64,000 nucleotides of DNA from Aurantiochytrium sp. KH105 (lineage: Eukaryota > Sar > Bigyra > Thraustochytrida > Thraustochytriidae): positions 1 through 64,000 of the forward strand of contig BGKB01000221.1 in NCBI GenBank assembly GCA_003116975.1, written 5' to 3'. This document shows positions 1-11,322 of the stretch, piece by piece (the stretch's first letter is position 1; each line of letters opens with the position of its first letter). The notes under the pieces were generated by a model. The model was given only the letters and a program-made list of their open reading frames with translations. It did not search any database and was not told the origin of the DNA. A program made the position numbers and the translations under genes.

Positions 1-324
1 CCGCAACCCTTTTTTTGCCACCTGACGCTACGGGGTCTTGAAATAGAAAACCCTCCTCCATGGGGAGGCACGATCAGAACCAAACGGAACGAGCAAGCTG
101 TTTTGCCGCGCGAATGATCAGATCCAATCGATTGCGAGGGTGAACGTGGCGTTTCTCCCCGAGCAGCAGCAGTAGCAGCAGCAGCAGCAGTGGGGTATGT
201 TTGGACACGCAGAGGACGAGCAAGGAGGTATTTCATAGCCTGCGTTCATTCATACATCGAAGACCAGGCTGCCAGCCAGACAAAAATGCCGGGGACCGCG
301 CCTTGGAGCCGTTTTGCGTAGGAG

Positions 325-360
325 GACCGACCGACCGACCGACCGACCGACCGACCGACC
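325..360. repeat. (GACC)n microsatellite
   Basis: About nine uninterrupted copies of the tetranucleotide GACC. Open frames crossing it read as PTDR repeats and are artefacts of the repeat. Confidence 0.95.
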
Positions 361-920
361 GCAGGAGAACCAGGCCCCAATGCGGAGGCCGTCATGTCGC
401 TTGCCACGCTTGCCTTTATCTTGGCCATCGATCCAAGGCTTCTTCTACTTGTCCTGCCTCCCTGTCGCCACTGCCGAGAATTGCTCGAGATGTGCCGTGG
501 CCTTGGCGTTTCCAATTGCGATGCGATGCGTTGCGTCGCGGCGCGTCGCATTGGCACCACTCTCAGCCAGCGTGGCCGACCTTGATGGACGAATGAATGT
601 CTGCGAACTAGACCCTATCAGTAAGTATAACCCGGGCGTCTCCCTCGTCGCTTCGCTTTATGCATTCACCATGGTCATTCAGCAATCCTCCACTGGCCGG
701 CAGCCTGCAGCTGCAGCGAGCATCCTGACGACGCGCATGCGACTTCGAGCCGCATTCGCCCGCCCTGCGCGACGCCGACCTCCGCCTATTGGTCGCCGCT
801 CGCAGCGAGGCCGACTGCTCACGGCAGGCCGTCGACCGCTTGCCCTTGTGTCGACGGCCCCCTTGTGTCGACGGGCTGGCGAAGAAAAAACAGCTCCACC
901 CGAGCTCCACCAGAAAAAAT

Positions 921-922
921 AA

Positions 923-986
<64 letters not shown>

Positions 987-987
987 A
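921..987. repeat. (GAAA)n microsatellite
   Basis: About 16 copies of GAAA on the + strand. It makes artefactual KERK frames on + and FLSF frames on -. Confidence 0.95.
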
Positions 988-1185
988 GTTGAAATGGTGG
1001 GAGGTCGCGCGCACTCTTCACGGCACGGGCGGAGGCCGCTTCGCGCAGCCACTCGGGCCTGGCCGGGGAGCCCGGCGGCGTGGCTGCGTTGCTGCGTGGT
1101 TGCCTGCCTGCCTTGCGCACCGCTGCAGCCGCTAGCTTGAGAAGGTTCGTAGAGCGCGCGGGGAATCGTCACGGCACGCAGATGG

Positions 1186-1229
1186 TCGTTCGTTCGTTCG
1201 TTCGTTCGTTCGTTCGTTCGTTCGTTCGA
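1186..1229. repeat. (CGTT)n microsatellite
   Basis: About eleven copies of CGTT, ending in a GATCGATC palindrome. The reverse complement (CGAA)n recurs at 24033-24073 upstream of the eIF4E gene. Confidence 0.95.
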
Positions 1230-3233
1230 TCGATCGTGGAGAGCGATAGTGCTCGCAGCCCGCTCGGTGCGACGGAGCAGCTAACAATAGCCACGGACGC
1301 GCAGCACGTGCACACCTTGCCGCTGCCGCACGCCGCCTTGCAGATCTCGCAAGCGGTCGCGCTGTCGCTACCGGTGCAGCGGCGCCAGGACTCGTCAAGA
1401 CGCGACACGACGCGATGCAAGGCAACGTGATGCGACACTCGTGATAGGCTTGGCTCATGATTGGATGGATGCTCAATCAGCAGCTTGGAGGCGCGCAGGG
1501 AAAGGTTGCTCGGAGCGGCGGAACGGTCAATCGACAGCCCATTCGCGGCGGGAGGGTGCGTGCTCGAGATGCCTCGATCCCGGCTCGTCCAGGCTGCTCG
1601 CTCCAACCTTTCCAATTTACATTCCAAGATGTCTCGCGTTCAAGTTGCTTTGCCTTGCTTTGCCTCGCGGCCTTGCCTCCTCCCGGGCTCCCCGGACAGA
1701 CTCATCTCAGCATTCTCGTCCTCGCTCGCGCCGTATACCGGGCGAACAGGGAGAGATTCTTGACGAAGAATCGCCACGTGCGGAGCGGGAGATCTTGACA
1801 GAAGCAGGGTTCTGTAAGGACGGCGCGTCACGTCCAGTGAGAGTGCGACAGCGAGCAGCAGCAGCAGCAGCGCGTGCAGGCACCGTCCCAAGCTGCCGGG
1901 CTGAATCACTTACTGTTAATGAATGCGGCGAATGGGGAAAAGCTCGCAAGAGCGGCACGAGAGCTCGCGTCACCAAGGTTGTTTATGCTCGTAGTGCGAG
2001 CGACTCCCGCCGATGACTCTGAAATCCTTGGTGGCTGCACGCGACTACGAGCGACGAATCCTCAAAGCTCGGAGCATCGATCGCACGCAATCTCGCACAG
2101 TCCTGAAGCGATCGCCGCAATCAATCTCGCAGTGGAGATCTGCGACTTTTTTATTAGGACCTCGAATGTAGCTCTCGAATCTCTTTTTGATGAGTCTCTA
2201 CGTCCGCGATCCCCGAGGACTCGATCTCTACCGATAGTAGACACACGCTCATAACATTGACAAGTGCGTGTGCAACACCGCTGCCAGCGCGCTGCAAGTG
2301 AAAATGCGCCATGCGGCCCGAGGCGGCCTCAACCAAATCGACCCGATCACTGGTCGCTAGCTGCACTGCCAAGAACCCACTGCAAGGCTTCCTCGGCGCT
2401 GCTAGGCTTTCACTGTCAGGCAGGGGCGGGCGGGCGGACGAAAGCGGGCGGTGCGGACCTGCGCTGCGTCCCAAGTTTTCCACTGCAAGTCCCAAGGGGA
2501 CCTTGGAGACTCATCGAAGAAAAGCAAAGTCAACTGTCCGACTTCGCAGACACGCAACGTGGACACAAGGCAGGCAGGCAGGCTGACACGTACGTACGCA
2601 CGCACTCACGTACAAGGACAAGGATGCGTAAAAGGCAGGCAGGTTAAAAAAACAGCCAAGACAAGCGAGACGCGGGGCGAGTCCCTTCCCTTATAAGAGC
2701 AGAACGTTTGGCGTGTAGACCCCCAAAAAACCGCGTTGCTTGCTTGCGCGGCAAAACCCGCCGAGGCTTTTGCTTTGCTACTGGGACTCTTGTCAGGTCA
2801 CGCGTGCCTCACCTCGGCCGCCATAGCGAGCGCGTGAGGCGGCCAGCCCACCGTCACGCTGGGGCACCAAGTGCCCCGAATTCGAGATGCCTTCCCTGCA
2901 TCGAGCCATTTGCTCCACGAATGACGAGCGAACCCTCTCGACGGGGTACATCCGAGGCGCGCCTGGATAACCCCAAAAATGCCCCAAGACTTGCTTAGCT
3001 GTTCGCGTAGCTATTCGCGTAGCTATTCGCGTAGCTGATCAGGCCTCGTCATTCGACCGACAATCATGTCAATCTGGCAGTCTGCCATCTCGCTCCGCGC
3101 GAGGCCGCGGGCGGCGCTACCATTTCCACCATCGCGGGCTCCGCGCGCGCGTCGGAGATTAGCTTTTGCGCGTGCGTGCGCGCTCTCAAGCAGTCCACGG
3201 GGCGGCCCTGCCGCCCCGCCTCTGCTCTCGAGG

Positions 3234-3998
3234 ATGGACCTTGTCTGGTTTGCCGCTTCGTGCACGCGAGATCCCGTCTTGCGCTTCCTCGCCCAAGCAC
3301 TTGGCCCTGACATGGTATCTACTCTCCTGAGTAGCTCTGCAGGCAATGCCCCGGCCGAAGAAGCACTGACACGTCTCTGCGAACTCGCACAGAGCCAGAC
3401 TCTCCCGCAACCGCTCCCGACACTCCTTCAGAGTCCAAATGCCCGGGATCTGCTCAAAAGTCTCGTCTTTGCCCGCGTGCAAACGCTCGCACGTCTCGAG
3501 TCTCTCGAAATGCACCTACAGATGACAACCACCTGCAACGCGACATCTACAAATACAAACCTCACTGGACAGAGCACCCACGTTTCACTGCCGAATTCGT
3601 GCGTACACCACGAAAATAATACGAGCGGATCATGGGCTCTGGACACAAGTGGAGACATCCCGAATCGACGTGCGAGCTGGCAGGGACTACCATCCGAGCC
3701 TCTGCTCGACGATGTGGAAGCGCGGCGTGCATTCTCCATCCGACGGCCTTCACTGTCTTGCTTTGATCCCTTTAGTGTGCCGCCGCACGATCGTGCATCG
3801 AATGCCGAAAAGCCTGACGCAAAGGGAAATGAGCTTGTCGGTAAACAGGCCGAGCACTCGAACGATCTCATCTTCTTCAGTCCAAAACCAGCGCGGCCCC
3901 GCACTCAGTTTGGGCGCGATGGCGAGCTTGTTCGAGAGCCCACGGTTCTTCGAAAGATTCTTGCAAACCAAGCCACAAATAGACATCTTGCAGCCTGA
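3234..3998 (+). CDS. Unknown protein, 254 aa
   Basis: I do not recognise this protein. The frame is open from 3066, but the first 56 codons are low-complexity Arg/Ala/Pro, so I start at the internal ATG (MDLVWFAASC). The first half is Leu/Ala-rich and probably helical. The second half is Ser/Thr/Asn- and Arg/Pro-rich and likely disordered. No membrane segment or signal peptide stands out. It converges on the glutaminase gene with a 331-bp gap, the arrangement usual for real gene pairs in this window. The coding call rests on length and position only and could be wrong. Confidence 0.45.
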   Translation: MDLVWFAASCTRDPVLRFLAQALGPDMVSTLLSSSAGNAPAEEALTRLCELAQSQTLPQPLPTLLQSPNARDLLKSLVFARVQTLARLESLEMHLQMTTTCNATSTNTNLTGQSTHVSLPNSCVHHENNTSGSWALDTSGDIPNRRASWQGLPSEPLLDDVEARRAFSIRRPSLSCFDPFSVPPHDRASNAEKPDAKGNELVGKQAEHSNDLIFFSPKPARPRTQFGRDGELVREPTVLRKILANQATNRHLAA

Positions 3999-4329
3999 TT
4001 GAGGTTGGTTTTATGCCGTATGCTTCGCTTGCTCTTCTCTTGCGAGGGAGAAAACAAGAGAGTTTGCATTCTTGTGGGAGCGCGCATGTGAGGTGTGCTG
4101 TCAGAGACAAAGGAGTCGTGTATGACACTCAGACTGTGAGGACTCGCACGCCTGTTTCGAATCAGTCGCAGACCACGAGCTGGTTTCCAAGATCTCGCAA
4201 AAAGCTAAAAGAAATATAAAGGATCCTGACAATCTATCATTTCCAAAAGACGGGATCACCGACTCGGCTTCCCCGGGCAAATAAGAGAGAAAAGAAAGAG
4301 GGGGATAGGAATTTCTGCCCTTCTCGTTC
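3999..4329. other. Convergent 3' spacer
   Basis: Short AT-richer gap between the 3' ends of the unknown protein and the glutaminase. It presumably holds both polyadenylation sites. I see no further gene. Confidence 0.6.
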
Positions 4330-6612
4330 TTACTTCGCCTCGCCTTCCGTGGAGTGCAGCAGCATTTTCGCATACAATGCACCAATAACAGGCCGGTCGC
4401 GAAAGCCGTGCAAGATGGGTCCCGCTGTCACAGTATTGTAAAAATCCGACAGCGGGACTCGCACAGTGCTCTCATTAAAGAAGCGGAAAATGCCATGAAA
4501 GAGACGCTCAAAGTCCGCCTTTTCCTCAGCCATCGCCGCCGCCCAAGAAAGCCAGTCCGTCTTGACCATGTGGTCGCGCGAGTCCATGGGGGTGCCATAT
4601 GCGTTCGCGATGCTCAGATAAAAGCGAACCTCCTCAGCAGCGAGATCGTCATAATTCGCGAACGGCTTGGCCCCGAGTTGCAGCAACCGCTGCCAAAGAA
4701 GGTTGTATACGATGCTGAACGAGCCTTCGTCGCCATAGGCAAGACGCGTGTGCGGCATCGGGACCGTCTCGCGGGCGAGAGCAGTCCAAACCTCAGCGTG
4801 ATAAACGGCCGCCGTCGAGTATGCCGCGCAATCCTCGCGATCAAGAGTATGGCAAATCTCCGCAAAGGCCTCAAGAGCGACGATGCCCTTTGCAGCAAGG
4901 TTCGTGTTGTTTCCAAGCGGTCCTCGGAAGTCGTCTGTGCAGAGCTGATGCTCTGGAAACGGAAGCGTGGAATTGAGGTAATCTGCCCACGTTTTCAGCA
5001 TTGGATAGTACGGCTCGACCCAGGCATGATCTTGCGAGCGCTGGAGGATGGCGAGAATCATGAAAAACATGTTGCCTGTATTTTCCATGGGCATGGGCTC
5101 CTGCGCCTTGGTGCCGTGGTCAGCCACAGGGTAAACGCCAAGTTCGTGCGGGGAAAAGGGTTTGCTGTACTCCATGGAGGTCTCATTGTTGGCAAAGCTC
5201 AGCATCGGCACGAGCAGCTTTTGCAAAAGCATTGGATTATGGTAAAGAAGCGCCGGGCTTGCCGGATACACCACGTCGACGGTGTTCATGTCGCCATTCG
5301 TGCTAATCTCCTTGAGAAACATCCAGGTGGTGCCGAGGTCCTCGTTCCACACGAGCTTGAGCGCTGCCATCGTCTGACGGTAAGCAATGCGCGTCACCGC
5401 CGCGTACTCGGCACCGCCCGCCTTGGTGAGCTTTTCGACCTCGGATGCGTCATGCGCGGCGCCCTTGGCCATCATCGCATCCGTCTCCTTGATGGCGTCG
5501 CCCATGGCCTCCTGGATCGAGTTGTATTTTTCGCGCCAGAATCCCTTGAGTCTATGTCCGTAATACTTGACCGCGTAGACATCATCGTACGCAACAAGAA
5601 CAACGTGACGCTTTGCTTCGTTCACCGTTTGCAAATCCTGGCTCACCGAAATGATCGTCTTGTCCTCTTCGGTGCCCTCGCCACACGGACGTGGGTTGCC
5701 CTGGTCCGGCGTGCGAGACACGTGCCCGGAGGAGATAAAGTCTGCGCGGTTGTCCAAGGCGCCTCCACCCCGCACGATGGTCAGCGGCTGATGGGTTCCT
5801 TCGGCGTCCTTGTTTTCCGAGTCCACTGCGCTCGGCTGCGCAGCCAGGTGAAGGAAGCCCCAGTCCAAATTAACCTTGTCGCCGTGGCGATGGAGAAACT
5901 GCTGCGCAACAGTGCCTACACGGATGCCCTTGAGTCCAGATTGCTCCCAACCGTCCCACTCGACCACATCGTCAGCTTCAAAGGTGGCGTGTTCGGCCGA
6001 GGCGTCGAGGTAAAGCTGCACATCGTGGTCGTTGCCGTCAAGACTCTCAACGTCATGTACGACGTAGCCCACCGGGCGCGCGAAAAGCTCCTCGTCATCC
6101 GTGTAGGGCGTTCCCATGTACGTGACGCGCAGCTCAACGCGTCCTTGCGGGTCATGAAAGACAAAGTCGGTGCGCACGGTCCCGATGTCGACGCTCACTT
6201 GCTCCATTGGTGCAGGGCAATCGTCGCTGTTTACAGTGCAGGCGCCGAGAAAGCGGTACGAGGTTCCATCAACGCGGATCATACCCTGCATCTCTCGCAT
6301 ATCGCTGTACCATCCTCGCGTCACGTCGTCTGTGGCCTTTTCCGCCATCATGTGCACCTGAAAGTACGGATCGAGCATGAGCAACGGGATGGTCGGCGGC
6401 TGGAACGCCACCGGGGCATCATCCTTGGCAAGGACCAGGCGCTGCAGGCCCTCTGGGCAAGCTCCACAGAAGAAGGCCGTGATCGCAGTCACACAGACCG
6501 CCGCGAGGGTGAGGCCCAGCGGCCTGCCCCGTCGACGCCATGAAAGAGGCTGTTGTTGCGTTGGATGCGCCTCCGCCTTGGCTTCCTCCAGGCGTACGTA
6601 CGTGTGGTCCAT
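4330..6612 (-). CDS. GtaA-like glutaminase-family ectoenzyme
   Basis: Matches the fungal secreted glutaminase A family (DUF4964/DUF5127/DUF4965/DUF1793 architecture), which hydrolyses glutamine to glutamate outside the cell. Family hallmarks are the segment with GVYPVADHG, the MENTGNMFFMI stretch, the DDFRGPLGNNTNLAAKG block and the C-terminal KTDWLSWAAAM block. I start at the internal ATG (MDHTYVRLEE), giving 760 aa; an upstream ATG at 6780 would add 56 basic, low-complexity residues. From this start, residues about 31-50 form one hydrophobic segment preceded by an Arg cluster, which predicts a type II membrane anchor with the enzyme outside or in the secretory lumen. The family includes members annotated only by domain, so the substrate is inferred. 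A role in amino-nitrogen scavenging by an osmotroph is plausible. Confidence 0.85.
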   Translation of the reverse strand: MDHTYVRLEEAKAEAHPTQQQPLSWRRRGRPLGLTLAAVCVTAITAFFCGACPEGLQRLVLAKDDAPVAFQPPTIPLLMLDPYFQVHMMAEKATDDVTRGWYSDMREMQGMIRVDGTSYRFLGACTVNSDDCPAPMEQVSVDIGTVRTDFVFHDPQGRVELRVTYMGTPYTDDEELFARPVGYVVHDVESLDGNDHDVQLYLDASAEHATFEADDVVEWDGWEQSGLKGIRVGTVAQQFLHRHGDKVNLDWGFLHLAAQPSAVDSENKDAEGTHQPLTIVRGGGALDNRADFISSGHVSRTPDQGNPRPCGEGTEEDKTIISVSQDLQTVNEAKRHVVLVAYDDVYAVKYYGHRLKGFWREKYNSIQEAMGDAIKETDAMMAKGAAHDASEVEKLTKAGGAEYAAVTRIAYRQTMAALKLVWNEDLGTTWMFLKEISTNGDMNTVDVVYPASPALLYHNPMLLQKLLVPMLSFANNETSMEYSKPFSPHELGVYPVADHGTKAQEPMPMENTGNMFFMILAILQRSQDHAWVEPYYPMLKTWADYLNSTLPFPEHQLCTDDFRGPLGNNTNLAAKGIVALEAFAEICHTLDREDCAAYSTAAVYHAEVWTALARETVPMPHTRLAYGDEGSFSIVYNLLWQRLLQLGAKPFANYDDLAAEEVRFYLSIANAYGTPMDSRDHMVKTDWLSWAAAMAEEKADFERLFHGIFRFFNESTVRVPLSDFYNTVTAGPILHGFRDRPVIGALYAKMLLHSTEGEAK

Positions 6613-7409
6613 CGTCGCGGCAATCTCGATCAATCTATTTATGCGGCGGGTGCGGCGTCCTCGTCCGCTCCGCCTCTCCGTCTCCTCCTCCTCCCTGCGC
6701 GTCCTGCAACGCGCGGCTTTCTGGCTTTGGACTTCTCTCGGCTTCGCCACGCGATCTTTGGGACTCATTGTAACTGTCAATCGCTGTCAATCTTCTCTTG
6801 CTGAAGAAGCCAAAAGGGGAAATGGAACGGAATCATGTCTGTGTTTGGCAGTCAGCAAGGAAGCGTACTGGCGTAGTGTAGAAACGCTGGTCGCCTGCGT
6901 CACGTCTGTATAACCACGTCTAAGGCTGCTTATTTGGATTGTAGGCATGGTGTGCTGTCGTGCAAATTACTGTTGCACACATACCTAGGCCTAACTTTCT
7001 TTTTCGTAGAAGACTGCCGTGGCTCGTGCTCCTCGAGTTCTGCTTTGCTGCAAAAGGTTCCATCCGCTTTGCAAAAGGCCATGGTAGTACAAGCATCAAA
7101 CTTCATGACATATCAAGAGAAAAAATCTATTTTGGGGCCCTCCATACCCTTAATCAAATCAAACATGCTGCAAAGTATGCAGGGTCGGCCCGAAGTGCAG
7201 TGCGAGTTTTCTTTCGCAGTCAACAGTCTTTCTTTCGACACCTTGAGCGTGGCGACCGCTTTGACCGCTGGCTGGACGGATACCGTGAGCGAGGACCGGT
7301 GGAGAGCAACTGGCGTTGGTCATGGGGATCCCGACTGTGTCGCTCGCACGCAGCTCTGTACGTGCCGAAAACAACGAGTATCTTGCGAAAGTAGGACGAC
7401 TAACAGAGC
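6613..7409. other. Divergent promoter spacer
   Basis: About 800 bp between the glutaminase (-) and oxygenase (+) starts. It must contain both promoters. A palindromic TAGGCCTA core lies at 6986-6993 (see findings). Short frames here are not convincing. Confidence 0.5.
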
Positions 7410-8342
7410 ATGGTTGACCCGTCGAGCGCAACTGCACAGGCTACAGAATTCGTGCAAGCCCTTCGAGGCCATGGGTTTCTCGTCTTGAGAGATCACGGTG
7501 TGGAGAGCCGTGTGCTTGACGAAGCCCTTGCGCAAAGTCGCAAAGTTTTTGCGTTGCCACGCAAAGCAAAGGAGCGCATCATGTTGCAAGGCGCTGCGAC
7601 AGGCTTTCGCGGATTTCAGGTGTGCGGACAAAACGTGACGCAAGGCAAGGCCGATCAGCACGAAGGGCTCGATTTGATGCGCGAAATCCCCATGGCAGGA
7701 AACGGATCAAGAGTCGATGATGACCCGGCACACTTTATGCACAAGGCGAACCTCTGGCCAACCGAGGAAGAAGCACCTGGGCTGCGTACTGCTTTCACAG
7801 CGTACGCTGATGCAATGACAGACTTGGGATTTAGGATTATGGCAAAAGTTGACGACGGTCTTCGTGAGACTTGCACGCAGGAAGAGGCCCACGGCATTAT
7901 GAACCTGCCGGAAATGTACGACGATCCCTTCTGGATTATGCGAGCAATCAGATACCCACCGGCGAGTTCACCGACTGGCGTCGAAGAGCAGGGCGTGGGT
8001 GAGCATCGTGACTACGGACTCTTGACAATGATTCTCCAAGACGACACGCCGGGATGTTTGCAGATTCGACGCGAAAACGGCGCGTGGGAGCATGTCGATC
8101 CTGTTCCTGACTGTTTGGTGGTGAATATCGGAGACGTGCTTGACTTCTGGACCGGCGGATACTTCAAGGCAACGCCTCATCGTGTCCTGGCACCGCGCGA
8201 CAGAGATCGTGTCTCGCTCCCGTTCTTTTTTGAGCCGAACCTTCACGCACCCATTCTCCCTGACGGCACCACGTACAAAGACCACGTGCTAAGCAAGCTA
8301 TCAAGCAACTTTGCAGATCCTACAGATCAAGCGCAAAACTGA
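7410..8342 (+). CDS. 2-oxoglutarate/Fe(II) dioxygenase, isopenicillin N synthase-like
   Basis: A 310-aa soluble oxygenase of the isopenicillin N synthase/plant 2OG-dioxygenase superfamily. Residues about 12-60 form the N-terminal DIOX_N-type region (GFLVLRDHG). The catalytic double-stranded beta-helix carries the iron ligands His199 and Asp201 in GEHRDYG and His257 in TPHRV, and the 2-oxoglutarate-binding Arg267-x-Ser269 in RVS. All key residues are present, so it should be active. These enzymes hydroxylate, desaturate or cyclise small molecules; the substrate cannot be read from sequence. Length is typical of the family. It converges on RTF2 with a 181-bp gap. Confidence 0.9.
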   Translation: MVDPSSATAQATEFVQALRGHGFLVLRDHGVESRVLDEALAQSRKVFALPRKAKERIMLQGAATGFRGFQVCGQNVTQGKADQHEGLDLMREIPMAGNGSRVDDDPAHFMHKANLWPTEEEAPGLRTAFTAYADAMTDLGFRIMAKVDDGLRETCTQEEAHGIMNLPEMYDDPFWIMRAIRYPPASSPTGVEEQGVGEHRDYGLLTMILQDDTPGCLQIRRENGAWEHVDPVPDCLVVNIGDVLDFWTGGYFKATPHRVLAPRDRDRVSLPFFFEPNLHAPILPDGTTYKDHVLSKLSSNFADPTDQAQN

Positions 8343-8523
8343 GATTTTGTTGCGTATCCAGACAAGTGCTGAGAGAGCAGAATTCTCGCGCGACGACGAC
8401 GATGACGCCTGCTTTCGCTACCTACCTGACAGGACAGGAACTAAGGAAATGAATGATTTTTGAAAAAGAAGAGCGCGTGACGACGGCAACCAGGGCAGGC
8501 CCAAGCATGGAGAGAATGCTCTT

Positions 8524-8874
8524 TCAGCTCTTCCTTTTTTTCTCCATTTCGGCATTCTCATCCTTTTCAAAGTTGCCACTAGCACTTCGTTTCTTGCTCT
8601 TTTTGCTCTTTTTGCGCTCAAGTTTGGCTTCCTTGCGTCTGGCAAGAAGACTTTTCAACAACGTAGCCCGTTCCTCCTCCGACGGGTTCAATGGGATGAT
8701 TCGTTCGCCTTCGCGTGTCTCTGGAACTTCGGTCAAGGCTTTGTTGCTAAGAACTCGGCCCGACGGGTACAAGCAGACGAACGGATGGTTGCCGTTCATC
8801 TCGAGCTGGGTTACGGGGCAGATAAACGCTGCGGGTCCCGTGTCCGTGTCCGACCAAAAGGTCAGAGAATTTGC

Positions 8875-8906
<32 letters not shown>

Positions 8907-9324
8907 CTGCTGCTCCCTTTGTGTCTGTCGACGCTGTCGCTGTTTCTGCTCCTGATCGTGTTGTCGATGTTGAGGATGACGAGAATGCGGAAGAATGGCT
9001 CTTCTGGGATGAAGCAAAGGCCGGGTTGGGCGTCAGTACGCAGTTGATCATCTCCTTCATCTTGATGTGGCTGAATGCATCTTCCAAAGGCGGGCCTTCG
9101 AGCAGACGCTGCAGCACCGCCTCTTTATTGTACAAGTTCCCGAGCTCGCAGCACACCACCGGAGCGCGTAATGGCTCGCCCGAGAGACTGCAACGCCTGA
9201 GCGCGATGGCCCTCTGCTCTGCGCTCGCTGCCTTCTCTGCGTTCTGCCGGCTCCGATCCTTGTCACGGCCCTCGCCGCGCAAGTACGCGCGCTTCACGGC
9301 GAGCGTGCCGCCGTCGCCGCCCAT
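8524..9324 (-). CDS. RTF2: Replication termination factor 2 (RTF2) family protein
   Basis: The N-terminus MGGDGGTL and the following paired zinc-finger-like region (RRCSLSGEPL, ELGNLYNKEAVL) match RTF2, a nuclear protein with a RING/U-box-like C2HC2 fold that acts at stalled or terminating replication forks. A second half-module contains FICPVTQLEMNG and LYPSGRVLSNKAL, also typical. Between the two lies a Ser/Thr/Ala-rich linker with a poly-Ala run encoded by a GCA repeat (about 8875-8920). The C-terminus is Lys-rich, as expected for a nuclear protein. An in-frame ATG at 9381 would add 19 basic residues; the chosen ATG gives the family's conserved start. The protein is 266 aa, close to other members. 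Confidence 0.92.
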
Positions 9325-10456
9325 GGTTTCGCGATGTTTTTTTCGCGTGCGCGCGCGCGCGTGAGGGAGAAAGAAGAGCACGCGTCGGGACGAGCGCGCG
9401 TCAGGACTTTCTTCGGGAGGAAGCTCGAGCCCTGCGCCGCCGCTCTGGCCGCTGCGCGCCGGGAAAGAGAGTCACTCTCGCACGAAATGAAATGCTTTCT
9501 TCCCCCCCTTCCCCTGCTTGTCGTGCATGGGCAGCAGTGTTGGTGGTCACTCTTGATGCACTTCTTCAATGAGCCATTTCGCCATCGGGGACAGGGTCCC
9601 GGACGGGGACGAGGACGAGGACGATGCAGGGGAAGTATGATCGTAGGCAGGTGGCCGCGCGCGCGCTCTGTGCGTGTTTGGCTCGTACTTGTCGCGATTT
9701 CGCGGTCCTGGGCCGCGCGGGCGGTCGACGGGATGCACCTCCGCATGTCCAGGAACAGCATTGCCGCCGGCGCGCGTCCCGATTACACAGTGGTCCACTT
9801 TTACCTACCTCCTCGCGTCGCATCGGCGCTCGGCACTGCTCCGCTGGGACGCGTTCTTTCTTTCATGCATTCATGCTTGCATTCTGCACTGCAGGGGAGG
9901 CTCGATTGTGCCGATCCCGCGCGTCCCCGTCCCGCCGGTGCTTACGCGTCATGACGACGGCACAGCTTGCTTGCTTGTTTGCTTGTTTGCTTTTACTGTC
10001 AATCAAGGTGGTCGTCGTCTTGCCTCATGGCTTGCAGGCTGCTGCAGGCTGCAGCTGCGGCTTGCGTGCACATTTCAACGGTGCAATCCATGTCAACGCT
10101 GATCTCCGAGCTCAGGACTCGGATGATACCACTTGCATGGTTGCACGTCAAAGTCCTCCTCCGCCTCCTCCAACAACAAGCTCAACCTGGTCCTTGTCCT
10201 CCTCCAGGTCCTCGTCCTCCTCCTCCAAGCTCGTCGACCCTGCCTCTGTCAACGCAAGCAAGCACGCTCAGGTCCCCGTGCCTCGAGGGCTGCAGCCGCC
10301 TGGCTCGCCGACGGCGACACGACCGACGCAGCGACCGACACGCCGACATCGCGGCCCCGCGCGAGGCGAGGGCTGCGACGCAAGCGCGCGCGCACGCAAG
10401 CGCATCCGCGGATTGTGAAATGCCTTGGATGTTGAAATGGACGAACGAGATCCCGT

Positions 10457-10494
10457 GAAAGAAAGAAAACAAGAAAGAAAGAAAGAAAGAAAGA
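10457..10494. repeat. (GAAA)n microsatellite, imperfect
   Basis: Imperfect GAAA tetranucleotide run in the RTF2/GPD1 spacer. Confidence 0.85.
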
Positions 10495-10930
10495 GAGCGA
10501 ATGACAAGAAGGGAATGAATGACAAAGAAAGGGCGGTCATCTAGCTCCTCTTCGATGACTCCTTCCGTCCTGCCGGCCTCGCTCGGCCGCTGCCGCTGCA
10601 CCGCGCCGACGATGTCCTGGAAGCGGACTCCAGCAGCGCGGCGGCGAGAGGCGCAGGTTAGCTGGTCGGGTCGCGGTCGCGGCGGCGCTGCCCACCTGTG
10701 TTTTCTCGCACTCGGCTCTTGCGATGGATGATGCGATCGATGGCGCGATCGGTGCCGCGAGCACGCACGCACGCGCGCACTCAACCACCACCGCCGCCAT
10801 CACCACCCCTGCGCGTGGAGAAAGAAAAAACCCGCGCGCCCGCTTCGGTCGGCGACATCTCGCCGACGCCTCGGGCCGGGGGCGGGCGAGCTGACCGCGG
10901 GAAGAAAGAAGTCTCGCTCGTGCGCGCGGG

Positions 10931-10992
10931 AACGAATGAATGAATAAATGAATGGACGAATGAATGAACGAATGAATGAAATGCATGAAATG
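10931..10992. repeat. Degenerate (AATG)n run
   Basis: Degenerate AATG/AACG tetranucleotide repeat. Frames crossing it read as Phe/Ile/His/Ser repeats and are not genes. Confidence 0.8.
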
Positions 10993-11275
10993 AGCCAAAC
11001 ACGTGAAATGAAGGCCCAGGCCACCACGAAAGCCGCGCGTGAAGGCCTCGTACTTTCGGGCGAGCTAGCTAGCTAGCTGCCCGACCCGGAAGTCTTGGCC
11101 GCGCGCGGCGGGAAGTCTGGGACTCGCGTTCTTTCCATCCCTTTCCACCCACCGCGACTACAGGCAGCCGCGCCTCCAGCACGTCGCGGTATCCTTGGAG
11201 CAGCCGCGGCCGCCGGAGACATCATCGCAGCCGCGCGAGTTCGGGCAGCAGACCCGAACGCGGCGAGGTTGCTTT

Positions 11276-11287
11276 TGCTTGCTTGCG

Positions 11288-11322
<35 letters not shown>
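11276..11322. repeat. (TTGC)n microsatellite
   Basis: About eleven TTGC units, one interrupted. The same unit or its complement (AAGC) recurs at 15497-15593, 62881-62922 and 63011-63070. Confidence 0.9.

Larger units (their letters stand above)
1..3065. other. Gene-poor, repeat-rich left flank
   Basis: About 3 kb without a reading frame I believe. Open frames here are short, overlap each other on both strands and get much of their composition from simple repeats: CAG/AGC near 162-190, GACC 325-360, GAAA 921-987, GTTC 1186-1229 and a short CAGG run near 2569. It may hold the promoter and 5' leader of the gene starting at 3234, or part of a gene to the left of the window. I see no RNA gene in it. 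Confidence 0.5.

Noticed and set aside
608..1172. Frames with FLSF or KERK repeats
   Set aside because: Produced by the GAAA microsatellite.
4354..6543. 729-codon + strand frame opposite the glutaminase
   Set aside because: Antisense shadow of a well-supported gene; its His/Arg/Val-rich product matches no family.
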